A stretch of DNA of 64,000 nt, taken from positions 62,001-126,000 of the forward strand of contig NGBS01000314.1 of the NCBI GenBank assembly GCA_002245135.1, written 5' to 3'. The stretch comes from Proteromonas lacertae (Eukaryota > Sar > Bigyra > Opalinata > Proteromonadidae). Under the pieces are notes generated by a model. That model saw nothing but the letters and a program-made list of their open reading frames with translations. It was not told the origin of the DNA and ran no database searches. Of this stretch, positions 1-9,913 are shown piece after piece. The translations under genes and the position numbers were made by a program. Within the stretch, counting starts at the first letter, position 1, and each line of letters starts with the position of its first letter.

Positions 1-143
1 TCATTATTAAAAACTAATTGCAGATCTATGTAAAGAGACAAAAAGAAAATATACAATACTAACATTTTGAAGATCTTTTATATTTAATAATATTTTTAAA
101 ACAAAATATATGCATCTCATATACAAAGTAACAGCTTTATAAT

Positions 144-202
144 CCTTCAGCGTCCTCAATGGCATATGAAAATATATTTCTGTGCCATTGAGCCGCTGAA
201 GG
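144..202. repeat. Imperfect hairpin related to element ends
   Basis: The arms CCTTCAGCG...CAATGGCA and TGCCATTGAGCCGCTGAAGG pair over about 20 bp around a 19-nt AT-rich loop. The right arm resembles the GCCGTTGAGCCGCT end of the palindromic element at 9914-15830. It may be a minimal foldback relic of that family. Confidence 0.6.
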
Positions 203-249
203 TATTATATTATGATTATCTCATATATGAAATATGAGAAATCAAAAAC

Positions 250-305
250 ATCTCCTTGACAAACGGCGTGAGAAGATTTAGAAATATGCCGTTTGTCTAG
301 GAGAT
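250..305. repeat. Hairpin carrying the GACAAACGGCG motif
   Basis: ATCTCCTTGACAAACGGCG at 250-268 pairs with TGCCGTTTGTCTAGGAGAT at 287-305. The core GACAAACGGCG is the same motif found at the ends of the family-A palindromic elements (14403, 18685, 20432). Two such hairpins within 160 bp upstream of the first glycosyltransferase suggest repeat debris. Confidence 0.6.
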
Positions 306-439
306 TTAGAAATATGAAGTTTGAAGTTAATGACAATATAGATGGGTGTTGCTTTTGGTAATTGAAGGTCAAGGTAAATTTTTACATATAATAGAATGAT
401 TCACGTTCTATTACAAAGCTATAAAATGTAATAGAGAAA

Positions 440-1441
440 ATGAAAATTATATATATAACTCTATTTATAATATTTATAATTTATAAAATATATAATATTA
501 ATTCATATTCAGTTGTAATATTTATAGCAAATAGTTTTATTAATTGGTCAACAAATTTTGAAAGTGGTAAATATGAATGTAATAGCAACTTAATATGCTT
601 AATAACATATAATCTCACTTCAGATGTTGATTTTGTTTTATATAATGCATGGACTAAACATATCAATTATAACTTTACCAAAAGGCAGAAGTTATTACTG
701 TGGTCTCCAGAAAAAATGTCATGGAAAAGAGAAATGATTGGTATAAGTTTAGGAAATAACAATAAGTATTATGCAGCTATTGACTATAGGCTATTTTATT
801 CTCCCTATCATTTTTCTCAACCGTATTTATATATGATAAACAAATCATTAAAAGAAATTATTAAAAATGCCAAAAAGAATATACATAACCTTAAGTCGTT
901 TATGTCTAGAAAATCAATTGTGTATATACAAAGAAAGAATTATACAAAGAGAACTAGAATAGTAAAAGAAATGATGAAATATTTAAATATCGATTCATAT
1001 GGCAAAAATTTAAATAACAAAAAGTGGCCTAATGGTAAAACAAAATTAGATATAATAAAACAATATAAGTTCTGTTTAGCTATTGAAAATTCAATTGAAA
1101 CTAGTGCTACTAACCACTTTTATTCTGATGAAATTGATAATGATTATTCAACTGAGAAGCTATTAGATTGTTTGGAAGGAGGATCTATACCAATTTATTA
1201 TGGACCAAAGAATTCGTATTTGTTTATGCCTAATAATCATAGCGCTATAGATATGGGTAAGTTTGATACCCTAAATGATATAATTAAATACATAAAAAGA
1301 ATAGAAAATTCTGAAGAATTATTAAAAGAATATATATCATGGACTAATACTTATTTAAACAGCTGGTATATAAGATTTTCCCTTACATATAAATATACTA
1401 AATGCAGGTTTTGTCAATGGGCATATAATAATAGAGATTAA
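440..1441 (+). CDS. GT10 alpha-1,3-fucosyltransferase-like protein
   Basis: This 333-residue intronless protein would transfer fucose from GDP-fucose to a glycan in the secretory pathway. A hydrophobic N-terminal segment (residues 1-35) looks like a type II signal anchor. The C-terminal half shows the GT10 donor-site pattern: YKFCLAIENS (about 213-222), then DYSTEKLLDCLEGGSIPIYYG (split here as DYSTEKLLD and GGSIPIYYGP) around 235-255. Family members read YKFYLAFENS and DYVTEKL followed by G(T/S)VPV. The length fits the family. It starts at the first ATG after an AT-rich leader and is first in the glycosyltransferase block. The acceptor cannot be told from sequence. Confidence 0.85.
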   Translation: MKIIYITLFIIFIIYKIYNINSYSVVIFIANSFINWSTNFESGKYECNSNLICLITYNLTSDVDFVLYNAWTKHINYNFTKRQKLLLWSPEKMSWKREMIGISLGNNNKYYAAIDYRLFYSPYHFSQPYLYMINKSLKEIIKNAKKNIHNLKSFMSRKSIVYIQRKNYTKRTRIVKEMMKYLNIDSYGKNLNNKKWPNGKTKLDIIKQYKFCLAIENSIETSATNHFYSDEIDNDYSTEKLLDCLEGGSIPIYYGPKNSYLFMPNNHSAIDMGKFDTLNDIIKYIKRIENSEELLKEYISWTNTYLNSWYIRFSLTYKYTKCRFCQWAYNNRD

Positions 1442-1583
1442 TATGTTACAACAAGATGAGAAACATTTTATAACCTTAAAAAATATATCAACTATTTTAT
1501 TATTAATGATTCAAATTATATATTGTAGAACTTTTGAATTCTTTAAAAAAGACTATCAATAATAAAAAATAATAAAGATTATA

Positions 1584-1909
1584 CATTTGCTATCATTTAT
1601 TTATTGAAGATTCTAAAGTAAAGACGAGAAGATCACCATTCCCTAATCAGTGTAGAAGTGCATACACTCTATGATGAAGCATTCTCTTATTGACGCTTGC
1701 GAGAAGATCAACATGAAGAGTTGTCTTGGATAAGAAATGAAGAAGTTGATCTTGAATGTCACGAGTTTACTTGGGGTTACCATCTTCCTTGTAGATAACT
1801 TCATAGGCAAAGAAGATGAAGACAATCTTATATCCTTAGAAAGGAAGTAACTCAAGATGTTGGCTGGAAGATCCTTTAAATTGGATAATCCTCATTGATA
1901 GCAAATGAC
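1584..1909. other. GC-richer block between short inverted repeats
   Basis: Between the first two glycosyltransferases lies a stretch visibly richer in G and C than its surroundings. It is bounded by CATTTGCTATCA near 1587 and its inverse TGATAGCAAATG near 1897. A 70-codon minus-strand ORF inside has no recognisable product. It may be a small mobile element or a relic of a GC-richer sequence like that at 63-64 kb. No target duplication is clear. Confidence 0.35.
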
Positions 1910-1976
1910 ACTAATAATAAAATTAAATAAAACATAGTTTCGAAGTTATATTCTCCACCTATAATTTTGAAGTTAT

Positions 1977-2978
1977 ATGAAGAATTATATGAAGAGATAT
2001 AAAATATTGCTTTTACTATTACTTGTGTTATTTATATTAATTCATTATATACTTTCAAATAATGCAGATTATATCATACACAAAGATAATTTCTATTTTA
2101 GAAATATTCTAAAAAAGTCAACCTCAAAAAGAAAATGCATTATATACTCTATAAATCCTACAGCTGGATTAGCAAATACATTAAGAGGTTTATCTAGCAG
2201 TATATATTTATCTTACTTCTATAGTAGTAGTTTCTTTTTAAAAGGTTGGAATTCTATAATATTCTATTTCGATTTTCCTAGAGAATGTATACTTTTATTA
2301 CATAATGTTAGTGATATTAGATACTATAATCGTTTTAATGAAAACATATTATGTGAAGTAGATTTACATAAAGAATCACTTATATTAACTGAAATTCATG
2401 GTTTTATGGATGTATTATTAAAACAGTTCTATAAATCTCTACAAATGAATGTGCTAAGGAAAAAATATAAACTCAAATCAATCAATAGAGGAGTATTAAG
2501 TAGAATAGTATATAAAGAAATATTTATCCCTTCTTCTGTAATTTATAATTATTTAAATATGTTTAATAGTAGAAGAAAGATGAAAAAAGTATTAGGAATA
2601 CATATTAGATCAGGATCTTTTAATAATTATACAGAAAATTATTTTAATCATAATATAAATATAAAGAAATATTACTCAAAATCTTTATATATAATTAAAA
2701 AATATAACTTATCATACGTATTTACTTTATCAGATAATGAACATTATTTAAACCAAATGAAAAATCACTTTAAAAATATATTAATTAACATATCATTTAA
2801 AGGAAATATAATTCATTCAAGATTCTCATTGTATAATTCCTATATAAATGATGATGCAATAAGAATAGTGTCAGAATTTATTATACTTTCTAATTGTAAT
2901 GTAATTTTAGGAACAAAAATGAGTTCATTTTCATATGAATCATGTAACAGGTTAATGAGAACGTGTTTCATCATATGA
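1977..2978 (+). CDS. Fucosyltransferase-like protein (HxRxG motif)
   Basis: This 333-residue intronless protein has an N-terminal membrane anchor (residues 8-27), a GLANTLRG motif near residue 63 (compare GLGNR loops of GT-B fucosyltransferases), and HIRSGSF near residue 210, like the HxRxG donor-binding motif of alpha-1,2/1,6 and O-fucosyltransferases. A later segment (VFTLSDN, then NVILGTKMSSFSY) fits the conserved C-terminal half. The gene at 7932-8992 is a diverged paralogue. Its TGA stop overlaps the ATG of the next gene in an ATGA arrangement. The exact GT family is unsure. Confidence 0.65.
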   Translation: MKNYMKRYKILLLLLLVLFILIHYILSNNADYIIHKDNFYFRNILKKSTSKRKCIIYSINPTAGLANTLRGLSSSIYLSYFYSSSFFLKGWNSIIFYFDFPRECILLLHNVSDIRYYNRFNENILCEVDLHKESLILTEIHGFMDVLLKQFYKSLQMNVLRKKYKLKSINRGVLSRIVYKEIFIPSSVIYNYLNMFNSRRKMKKVLGIHIRSGSFNNYTENYFNHNINIKKYYSKSLYIIKKYNLSYVFTLSDNEHYLNQMKNHFKNILINISFKGNIIHSRFSLYNSYINDDAIRIVSEFIILSNCNVILGTKMSSFSYESCNRLMRTCFII

Positions 2979-4153
2979 TTAACAGTATATTAATAATATG
3001 GTATGAAATATTTATTATTACTACTTTTTTTATTCTATCTTATAATATGTATTATAAATTTTTCTTTCATATGAATGAAACATTTAATCTTAAATCTATA
3101 AAAATAAGTGATTCTATATTTTTTGTTTCATATTACTATGATTATAGATATAATGCAATGAGATTATTATTTTATAATAGAATGAAAATATATCCAAATA
3201 TAACATGCAGAGTGTATTATTATATACATGATGATATATGTAATATGAAAATATATCCCAGTTTATCAGAAGAAAATACAGTAATGAATATTCTAATTTT
3301 CGTTAAAATATTCCCATACAAAATTAAATTAAATAATCGTTATATATATTTTAGTAATAAAAATATAAAATATAATAAAAAAGATGAACATAAAATAACT
3401 GTTTGTGTAGGAAAAATGATTAATTATACAGCTCATAATATGTTAATTCAAATGATAGAATCATATATATACTTAGGAGTAGATTATATTGTAGTTTATA
3501 AATCATCATGTTCTAAATTGGTAGACAAGGTATTAAATTATTACTACAGTAAAGGAATAGTAGAAATAGTGAAATGGGAAAATGATTTTGATATAAAGTA
3601 TGCCAAGAAAAAAACTTATGGTCAAAGGGTTAAATTGAATGATTGCTTTTATAGAAACTATTACAAAACAGTTAGTATTATCATGACTGACCTTGATGAA
3701 GTATTATGGCCTAACAAAGAAAACAGCATTTCTGAAATGATTGAAAGAATAAAGTATGAAGAAAAAAAAGAGCATGATGTATATCTGTTTAGAGAAAGAA
3801 TATTTAAAAGAAATTACGTAAAATATAATGATAGATATATTCATAATATTGAAGATTGTGATATATTTTCATATCATATATACTGCGATTATACATGGAA
3901 GTGGCCAAAAATATTCATTTATAATTTATCAAAGATTACATCTGTAAGTATTCACTGGATAACAGGATTTTTAGATAATTATACAGAAATGAAAGTAATT
4001 TCTAACATAGGCTTTATTAGACATACAAGGAGAATATATCCATATATTGTAAAAGGATTAGAAGGCAATTGGTCATATTACAAATCAGATATGAAAGAAA
4101 TAATAATTAATAAAAATTCGAAAATGATAAGCAAAGTTATATTTGGTTATTAA
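2975..4153 (+). CDS. GT92 (DUF23) family glycosyltransferase
   Basis: The family transfers galactose or a related sugar onto glycans. After an N-terminal membrane segment, the core ITVCVGKMINYTAHNML...MIESYIYLGVDYIVVYK is typical of DUF23/GT92, and TDLDEVLWP (about nt 3691-3717) carries the DxD-type metal site. The reading frame is open from a GTG at 2963, but the first ATG is at 2975, overlapping the preceding stop. The protein is about 392 residues and intronless. Its 3' end overlaps the convergent gene at 4137 by 17 bp. A truncated paralogue lies at 7558-7926. Confidence 0.85.
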   Translation: MINSILIIWYEIFIITTFFILSYNMYYKFFFHMNETFNLKSIKISDSIFFVSYYYDYRYNAMRLLFYNRMKIYPNITCRVYYYIHDDICNMKIYPSLSEENTVMNILIFVKIFPYKIKLNNRYIYFSNKNIKYNKKDEHKITVCVGKMINYTAHNMLIQMIESYIYLGVDYIVVYKSSCSKLVDKVLNYYYSKGIVEIVKWENDFDIKYAKKKTYGQRVKLNDCFYRNYYKTVSIIMTDLDEVLWPNKENSISEMIERIKYEEKKEHDVYLFRERIFKRNYVKYNDRYIHNIEDCDIFSYHIYCDYTWKWPKIFIYNLSKITSVSIHWITGFLDNYTEMKVISNIGFIRHTRRIYPYIVKGLEGNWSYYKSDMKEIIINKNSKMISKVIFGY

Positions 4154-5231
4154 AAATGAAACTAGTTTTACTCCACAAATTATAAAGTTTCGAAAATGAA
4201 TATAAATACTTACCTTTTAGTTGATGATAACCGTAAATACTTTCATGTTCACATGATAACCTACTTTCTTTAATTAAATTAATACATCTTAGATTATGAA
4301 AAATAATATTCATTTTCTTTTTATTTAATCTATAAATCAACCATGCAATATGTTGATCATCCATTCGTATTATATGCCTTTCATTTAATGATTCATTATA
4401 CAATAAATTTGATAAATAGCTAGGCCATAATGCAAATGATCCTGTGAAACATGGAATACCTATGTTGGGTATTACTGTGTTGTAATAACCTTCTACATTT
4501 TTAGGAGAGCTGTATTTGTATTCTTGATCAGTGCTAATATGCAAAAGCCTCCATGTTTTGCATGCATAGAATAGATTATGTTTATCTTTATTAATTGTAA
4601 TTAGATCAATAATTCTTTTATAATTGATGTATTGATCTGCATCCATTTTACCATAGTACTTTGCTGAAGGACATATCGTTGGTAGTATTTTATGTAAATA
4701 TAACGTATATATTGTTTCATTCGAAAATGATTCATGTATTGGCATTTGTGACATATCTTTGAATAAATTGTTCTCATATTCAAACTGCCTTTGGCATACT
4801 TTTGTTGTATAACCAATAAAAAAGTGAAGTTGTATTGTTGTATTTATTTCTTTATATACTTCTCTGACTGCCATTCTCTCTTCTAATTCATCACATGATG
4901 TTATTACAGATATAAATATTACTGTTTCTTTTCTACATATATTGTGATTATTATATAAATATGGGTATTTGTATGGATAAGGACCTGGAATATCAAACAT
5001 CGTATAAGGTATATTTTTTATTTGGCTATAATTCTTGATCAAACATTTAAAGATACATTTCTCATATAAACATTTATTAGATATATCATATGAATGTTTA
5101 AATAATTCTTTGATGGTTTTTATTTTATACTCTATACTTTCTTCTTTAGTTAATTTATACTCTCTAATATTAATAATAACAATATAGAGAGGTAATAAAA
5201 TTAAAATTTCTCTTATATAAAATAACACCAT
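4137..5231 (-). CDS. GT31-like (beta-1,3-galactosyltransferase family) protein
   Basis: This type II membrane protein of about 364 residues has an anchor at residues 5-22. The catalytic part reads TVIFISVITSCDELEERMAVREVY, matching the start of the GT31 domain (xxSxxxxxxRRxAIRxTW pattern) loosely. GKMDAD supplies the DxD metal site, CFTGSFALWP corresponds to the family's G(G)GYxxS region, and RMDDQHIAWL to the E/D-D-V motif. The predicted frame opens with GTG; I chose the ATG at 5231. Intronless, 23 bp from the next minus-strand gene. Family call is fairly secure, donor and acceptor unknown. Confidence 0.75.
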   Translation of the reverse strand: MVLFYIREILILLPLYIVIINIREYKLTKEESIEYKIKTIKELFKHSYDISNKCLYEKCIFKCLIKNYSQIKNIPYTMFDIPGPYPYKYPYLYNNHNICRKETVIFISVITSCDELEERMAVREVYKEINTTIQLHFFIGYTTKVCQRQFEYENNLFKDMSQMPIHESFSNETIYTLYLHKILPTICPSAKYYGKMDADQYINYKRIIDLITINKDKHNLFYACKTWRLLHISTDQEYKYSSPKNVEGYYNTVIPNIGIPCFTGSFALWPSYLSNLLYNESLNERHIIRMDDQHIAWLIYRLNKKKMNIIFHNLRCINLIKESRLSCEHESIYGYHQLKGKYLYSFSKLYNLWSKTSFIFNNQI

Positions 5232-5254
5232 CACTTACATCTTTTAAAATATTA

Positions 5255-6100
5255 TCATCTATATTCATAATCATTTAAATGGTATAACTTCAAATTTTTA
5301 ACACAATTTGCTGGATATCCTGATAATACATTAATGTAATAAAACCATTGAGTACTTTCTGTGTTAAATAAAGAACAATTATCAGGATTGTTGGGAATTA
5401 AAACAGCATCTTTTACTTTATTAATCATTTTATCCATTATTTTTTCTTCAGTTATTTTAATTTTTCCGAAATTAGTATAATAATCTTGAAGAAATGAATA
5501 GTATTCTTTATATAAATATCTTATTGCTTTATCTTTCCCACCGAAACACCCACCCTGTATAAAGTGTTTAGAATATCTATGTGGATATATTGTAAAGAAG
5601 ATCGGTGAATCAACTTTCTTAAATAAAGATTCTATATGATAAGGATTTGGGTAATGTTTTGCATTTTGAAGAGATTCATAGTGAAACGTTGTGATATCAT
5701 TAAAAAAATACATACTTGCTTTAAATCTAGTAGTAATATAGTACAACAATGCAATCTTAGAATGATATAATTGGTTTACTTTGTTATTAACTATTTTTTC
5801 TATGTTCAAATCTTTTATTATTGGTATACTTGTTACATTATCAAAAAAGAATGAAAATACCTTTTTAGACTTTGGTGCAATATGCTTTAGTTTTTTATCA
5901 GTATAAAACACCACTTCTGTTTTTACTATATTGAAATATTTCTGTGATAATTCTATGTAAGTGTTAATAGAGTGATGATGATTTACAATTGGGAAATATA
6001 TAGTAAAAATCAATATTGTAAATTTGTTTATCGAATAATTGATAGATATACAAAATAATATTAAAATAAAGTATATTAATGATATATTCTTATATAACAT
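5255..6100 (-). CDS. HtrL/YibB-like glycosyltransferase-type protein
   Basis: This 281-residue protein has an N-terminal hydrophobic anchor. It then shows an IVNHHHSINTYIELSQKYF stretch, VVFYTDKK, NQLYHSKIALLYYITTRF, MYFFNDITTF and later FIQGGCFGGKDKAI. This order (displaced-hand lead, QLYHSK, a W/F-x-D-type site, GGxFGG) resembles the HtrL_YibB family, found in bacteria and some eukaryotes and linked to surface polysaccharide. There is no experimental function to transfer. It starts 11 bp from the divergent gene at 6112, so the two must share regulatory sequence. Confidence 0.6.
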   Translation of the reverse strand: MLYKNISLIYFILILFCISINYSINKFTILIFTIYFPIVNHHHSINTYIELSQKYFNIVKTEVVFYTDKKLKHIAPKSKKVFSFFFDNVTSIPIIKDLNIEKIVNNKVNQLYHSKIALLYYITTRFKASMYFFNDITTFHYESLQNAKHYPNPYHIESLFKKVDSPIFFTIYPHRYSKHFIQGGCFGGKDKAIRYLYKEYYSFLQDYYTNFGKIKITEEKIMDKMINKVKDAVLIPNNPDNCSLFNTESTQWFYYINVLSGYPANCVKNLKLYHLNDYEYR

Positions 6101-6111
6101 TCAAGTAAGAT

Positions 6112-7323
6112 ATGTTTAAAATAGTGTATTTATTTGTGTATATTTTTTTGTTTAATTATCTTATAATTAAGATCAATAGCAATAAATATTGTATGATGAA
6201 AAGAAGAGAATGTAAGAGAATTTATCCTCATGACAATTTAATGCTACAATCAAGTAAATATTGTATGAATAATCCTTTTTTATTTTCTTTTGGGGATTAT
6301 CCATATAATTATACAAATTTAAAGACAATTATGAAAATTTATAAAATTGAAAAGAGTACATTCTTTTTCACAGTAATTGATGATAATAGTTTCAAATATT
6401 TACTAAATCTCTACACAGTATTCTTAATTCCATTCAAAATTAGCAATTTAATAACAATTGTATTTTATCAATCTACTCTAAAGAAATGTAAAATACATAA
6501 GATATTTTGTATATACGAAGAATGGCCGTTGTTTATAAAAAATACAACAAATATAAGCACCAGAAAGAAATTATGGTTTTTAAAATATTACTTTATATAT
6601 AAAATAATAAAGAATAATATATCAATACTATTTGTTGACAGTGATGTTCTATTTATTAATAATTGTTTAAATGATTTAGTAAATAGAAAAGAAGATGTAG
6701 TATTATTGAAAAGTCAATTGCCAAAGAGACAAACATACGGTAATTCAGGTATAACGTATATATATATATATATATATTTACCTGATAGAAAAATAACTTC
6801 TACAATTCATACAATTGAAATGATGACATATGGATTGAAATATATAAAACAACACATTCAGCAAGGAAGAAAAGGTTATTTAGGAGATCAAGAAGTTCTA
6901 ACTATAGCACTAAGAAAATTTTGCAATATCTCTAAAGGATTATATACTCTTCCTTTATATACTGTTGGAATACCACCAGAAAATGATATAAAGAATTTAT
7001 GTGCTATTCATCCAATCCATTGTGATAAAGAATTCTCACTTAAAGAGAGATTACTATATTATGTTGATGATAAACACTATTATACATCTCTAGATAATAG
7101 ATATATAAGTATTTCAAGAGTTAAATTAAAGAAGAGTATTTATAATGTAATAAAAATATGTAAAAGATATAATCTTATACTCATACTTCCAGATCAATAT
7201 TGCAAAATGCCAAATTGTGTGTATAGAATGAATAATAGCTTCGGTGATCTTTTATTGATTGATTATATAAAAAACTTTAACATAAGTATTAGAGAGTCAA
7301 TATCCTTTTTTATATTGAGATAA
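6112..7323 (+). CDS. Nucleotide-diphospho-sugar transferase (GT77-like)
   Basis: This 403-residue protein has a membrane anchor (residues 3-20) and then a lumenal domain. ISILFVDSDVLFINNCLNDL (about residues 177-196) contains the DxD motif in the context seen in the Nucleotid_trans family (FxDxDVxFxxNP). GNSGITYI and GDQEVLTIAL follow in the expected order. A TA dinucleotide run inside the gene (about 6755-6778) encodes ITYIYIYIYL, so this segment is probably length-variable. Intronless; divergent from 6100 with an 11-bp gap. Confidence 0.75.
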   Translation: MFKIVYLFVYIFLFNYLIIKINSNKYCMMKRRECKRIYPHDNLMLQSSKYCMNNPFLFSFGDYPYNYTNLKTIMKIYKIEKSTFFFTVIDDNSFKYLLNLYTVFLIPFKISNLITIVFYQSTLKKCKIHKIFCIYEEWPLFIKNTTNISTRKKLWFLKYYFIYKIIKNNISILFVDSDVLFINNCLNDLVNRKEDVVLLKSQLPKRQTYGNSGITYIYIYIYLPDRKITSTIHTIEMMTYGLKYIKQHIQQGRKGYLGDQEVLTIALRKFCNISKGLYTLPLYTVGIPPENDIKNLCAIHPIHCDKEFSLKERLLYYVDDKHYYTSLDNRYISISRVKLKKSIYNVIKICKRYNLILILPDQYCKMPNCVYRMNNSFGDLLLIDYIKNFNISIRESISFFILR

Positions 7324-7557
7324 TAGTTACTATTTACTATGTAATCATTTTTGAGACATCCTATAGTACCAGCTGATGTTAAGAATACTAAAATAAATAT
7401 TGAACTAAATCAAATAAATCAATCTATTGTTTCTTCATACAATATAATTATCGTTAAATGAATATTTATTTAAATTCACATTAACACTATAAATTTAAAT
7501 ATAATCCCCATGATAGAAATATTAATAGTTCAATTTTTATTATTCATATATTGGTAG

Positions 7558-7926
7558 TTATATTAATGTCACAAGTGAATTATTTTCTAAATAAATAATT
7601 ATATTCATATACAGTTTTTTGAATTGTAATCCTGAGCTGTCTTTTTCGAAAACAATTAATTTGTAGTTACATGATTTTGTTATTTTTAGTATCTTGTAAC
7701 TACAAATTAATCTTGCTTTTTGTGATGATACACCCAATATTCTAATGATATTATATCTTTTGTCATAGAAACAGGAAAATATTGTAATTATATTTAAGAT
7801 TGTTGTAAGGTTTATATTATTATACTGTATTATTTTAATTTCATTATTGAATGATAAAATTATACAAATTGTATTACAAATATATAATAAAACAATCATA
7901 ATTAATACGCTGTGAATTAATGACAT
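7558..7926 (-). pseudogene. N-terminal fragment of a GT92-like gene
   Basis: The ORF encodes a membrane anchor followed by about 85 residues resembling the N-terminal part of the GT92 protein at 2975-4153: IFSCFYDKRYNIIRIL here against VSYYYDYRYNAMRLLFY there. It stops where the DUF23 catalytic core should begin; no DxD motif or core is found downstream in this strand before the intergenic region at 7324. It begins 5 bp after the stop of the upstream gene at 7932. It may be a truncated duplicate or a small expressed remnant. Confidence 0.55.
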
Positions 7927-7931
7927 TATAT

Positions 7932-8992
7932 TCAGATGTTTATATTTTTGCAATTATTAATTTTTCTAAATCTTTCTAAATGGTCAAATAGTTCAGCTTT
8001 ATCCCAGAAATAATACCTTTTTGTTATACATTTGCTATGATCTTTATAATATCCTTTGTAAAGAATTAATAACGAAAATGTTGAATAACCTGTAAGTAAC
8101 AAATAGTCAGATTTACTAGTTAAATATATGTCAATTATTGTTTTATCAATATCTTTACTATTGAAGTGTTTGGATTTTGCAGAATGTTTTACATCATTAG
8201 AAGGGTTATATATCAATACATTTTTATTCACTTTCATAAATAATTCATTAAAATATTTACTAAATGAACTTAAGATAAACATACAATTATTATTACATAA
8301 TGAATGTGACAAATTATTAATGATATATATTTTATTGATGCTAATATTGCATGAGACCAAACAACTATCATATAATCTTGCATGTACACCGATCAATGAA
8401 TGATTTTTATATATATGAAGTATAGAATTACCTATTTGAATATGTCTATCATGAAATAAGAAATATTTACTGTACAATATATAATTAACCTCAAGTATCT
8501 GATCTAATATATTACTCTTGATTGAACATTTAATGAATCTTAATCGCTTTAGTATTCTATAATATATTTTGGCTTTAATTATTGTAGGAACTAAATCATG
8601 TATGCTGAATATAGAAATAGAAAATACTTCAGATTTAACGATGTTGTTTATCATATCTATAGGACTTAAACAGTAATTATAAAAAGAAAATGACAAAGAT
8701 ACATTTATATTCTTTCTAGAATAAAAAGATTTTGTATTAACGTTATTAAAATTGAAATATTGATCTAAATTTTTACCTATAACTAACAATAAGTTATATA
8801 TGTAATACTATGAAAATTTCTATTTGAAATGAGTGATAAAAGAAAAATACCAGGTATTCCTGCTATTCTATTACCTAATCCATCATTTTTCACTTCTGCA
8901 AAAATGTATAGAGAAGGTTTTATTTTGGCTGCATATTTGTAATTAAATATACTAATTATAAAAAACAAAATAATAACATAAAATAACAACAT
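7932..8992 (-). pseudogene. Fucosyltransferase-like gene with one frame break
   Basis: Two overlapping frames together make about 350 residues. The first (8992 to about 8785) has a membrane anchor then NDGLGNRIAGIPGI, the GLGNR loop of GT-B fucosyltransferases. The second (about 8789 to 7932) continues with a SLIGVHARLYDSC segment, where the HxR motif is partly kept (HAR), and YLLLTGYSTFSLL, which parallels the end of the gene at 1977. The break is a single-base shift near TTATTG at 8788-8791. It is either a real mutation or an assembly indel; nothing GT...AG fits. Confidence 0.55.
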
Positions 8993-8999
8993 TATGATA

Positions 9000-9913
9000 A
9001 ACTATTTATCAACTTAATATATAGTATATAAATGAGACTGTGGCCCTTTGTGACAGAGTCTTAACGAGTTTTATAAGAGTCCGTCCCTTTATAGAATAAA
9101 CTTTATAATATCCAATTGGTAACTAGTTAACAATTGTAAAGACCCTGTTGTGCGCCGTTTGTCATAGTTGGCCATTTGTCTACCAGACACTTTTAAAACA
9201 AACTAAATACATATTCTTACTTGTCTTGATGAAAAATTGTTACTTTTATACTTACTTTGTTATATGACCTACCTCTGCAGTATACATTTTTGTTAATATA
9301 AATAGTTTGAATATTTGTGCCGTTTGTTTTCTAGAAATTTTTGAATCAAACTAAATGCATGTTTAGCTAATATAGACTAAAATATATTAACTGAAATGAT
9401 TAGAACAACTTAATGTTGGTCATAAGACATTTAAAATGAAAAAAGAAAATATAGAATCAAGCCTCATTCAAGCCTATTTTTACATTTCTTCTTTTTATAT
9501 AGAAAGATTTAATAATTCTTACATTCTAAAGATTTAATATTGAACTTCTGATCCATGAGTGGGTATTATTAAATATGATTTGTTTATGCTAGTAGAAGGA
9601 TTTTGAAAATTATATATCCATTTTTGTATTACATCTGTTCCATATAATACATTTGTCTCATTATTGCAGATATATTTATGTTGGATGTATGACCAGTATG
9701 TTTTTATTAAGCCATTATTACATTTTACATAATTTAAAGTGTATAATATAACTTGTTATAGTATTCATGTCCGTAACTGTAGTTGTTATAAATAATATCA
9801 CTATCCTTACAATTAATTTTCTTAATGATAATTTTACAATTATTATATATATTATTAAAATTATAATTATAATTATATTCATTATTTGTAATAATCATAA
9901 ATATAATTATGAG
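9000..9913. other. Noncoding stretch with one repeat arm
   Basis: Apart from the family-A arm at 9146-9540, I see only AT-rich sequence without a credible gene. The two overlapping short ORFs on opposite strands near 9734-9973 are made of simple Asn/Ile/Tyr-rich sequence and look random. Confidence 0.6.
9146..9540 (+). repeat. Family-A element, left arm only
   Basis: It begins TGTTGTGCGCCGTTTGTCAT and matches the left arm of the complete element at 14403 almost base for base, up to the AAGCCTCATTCAAGCC centre. The inverted right arm is missing. Flanking sequence is GACCC at the left; no duplication can be scored because the other end is lost. Confidence 0.85.

Noticed and set aside
481-666. 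Minus-strand 61-codon ORF
   Set aside because: Shadow of the GT10 gene.
8128-8403. Plus-strand ORF of 91 codons
   Set aside because: Shadow of the fucosyltransferase-like gene on the other strand, without conserved features.
2975-8992. Bacterial contamination, suggested by tight gene spacing and an ATGA overlap
   Set aside because: The same window has spliceosomal introns, cilium genes and eukaryotic transposons, and the same A/B repeats flank both the island and the core. Signal anchors and GT92/GT31-type content also fit a eukaryote.
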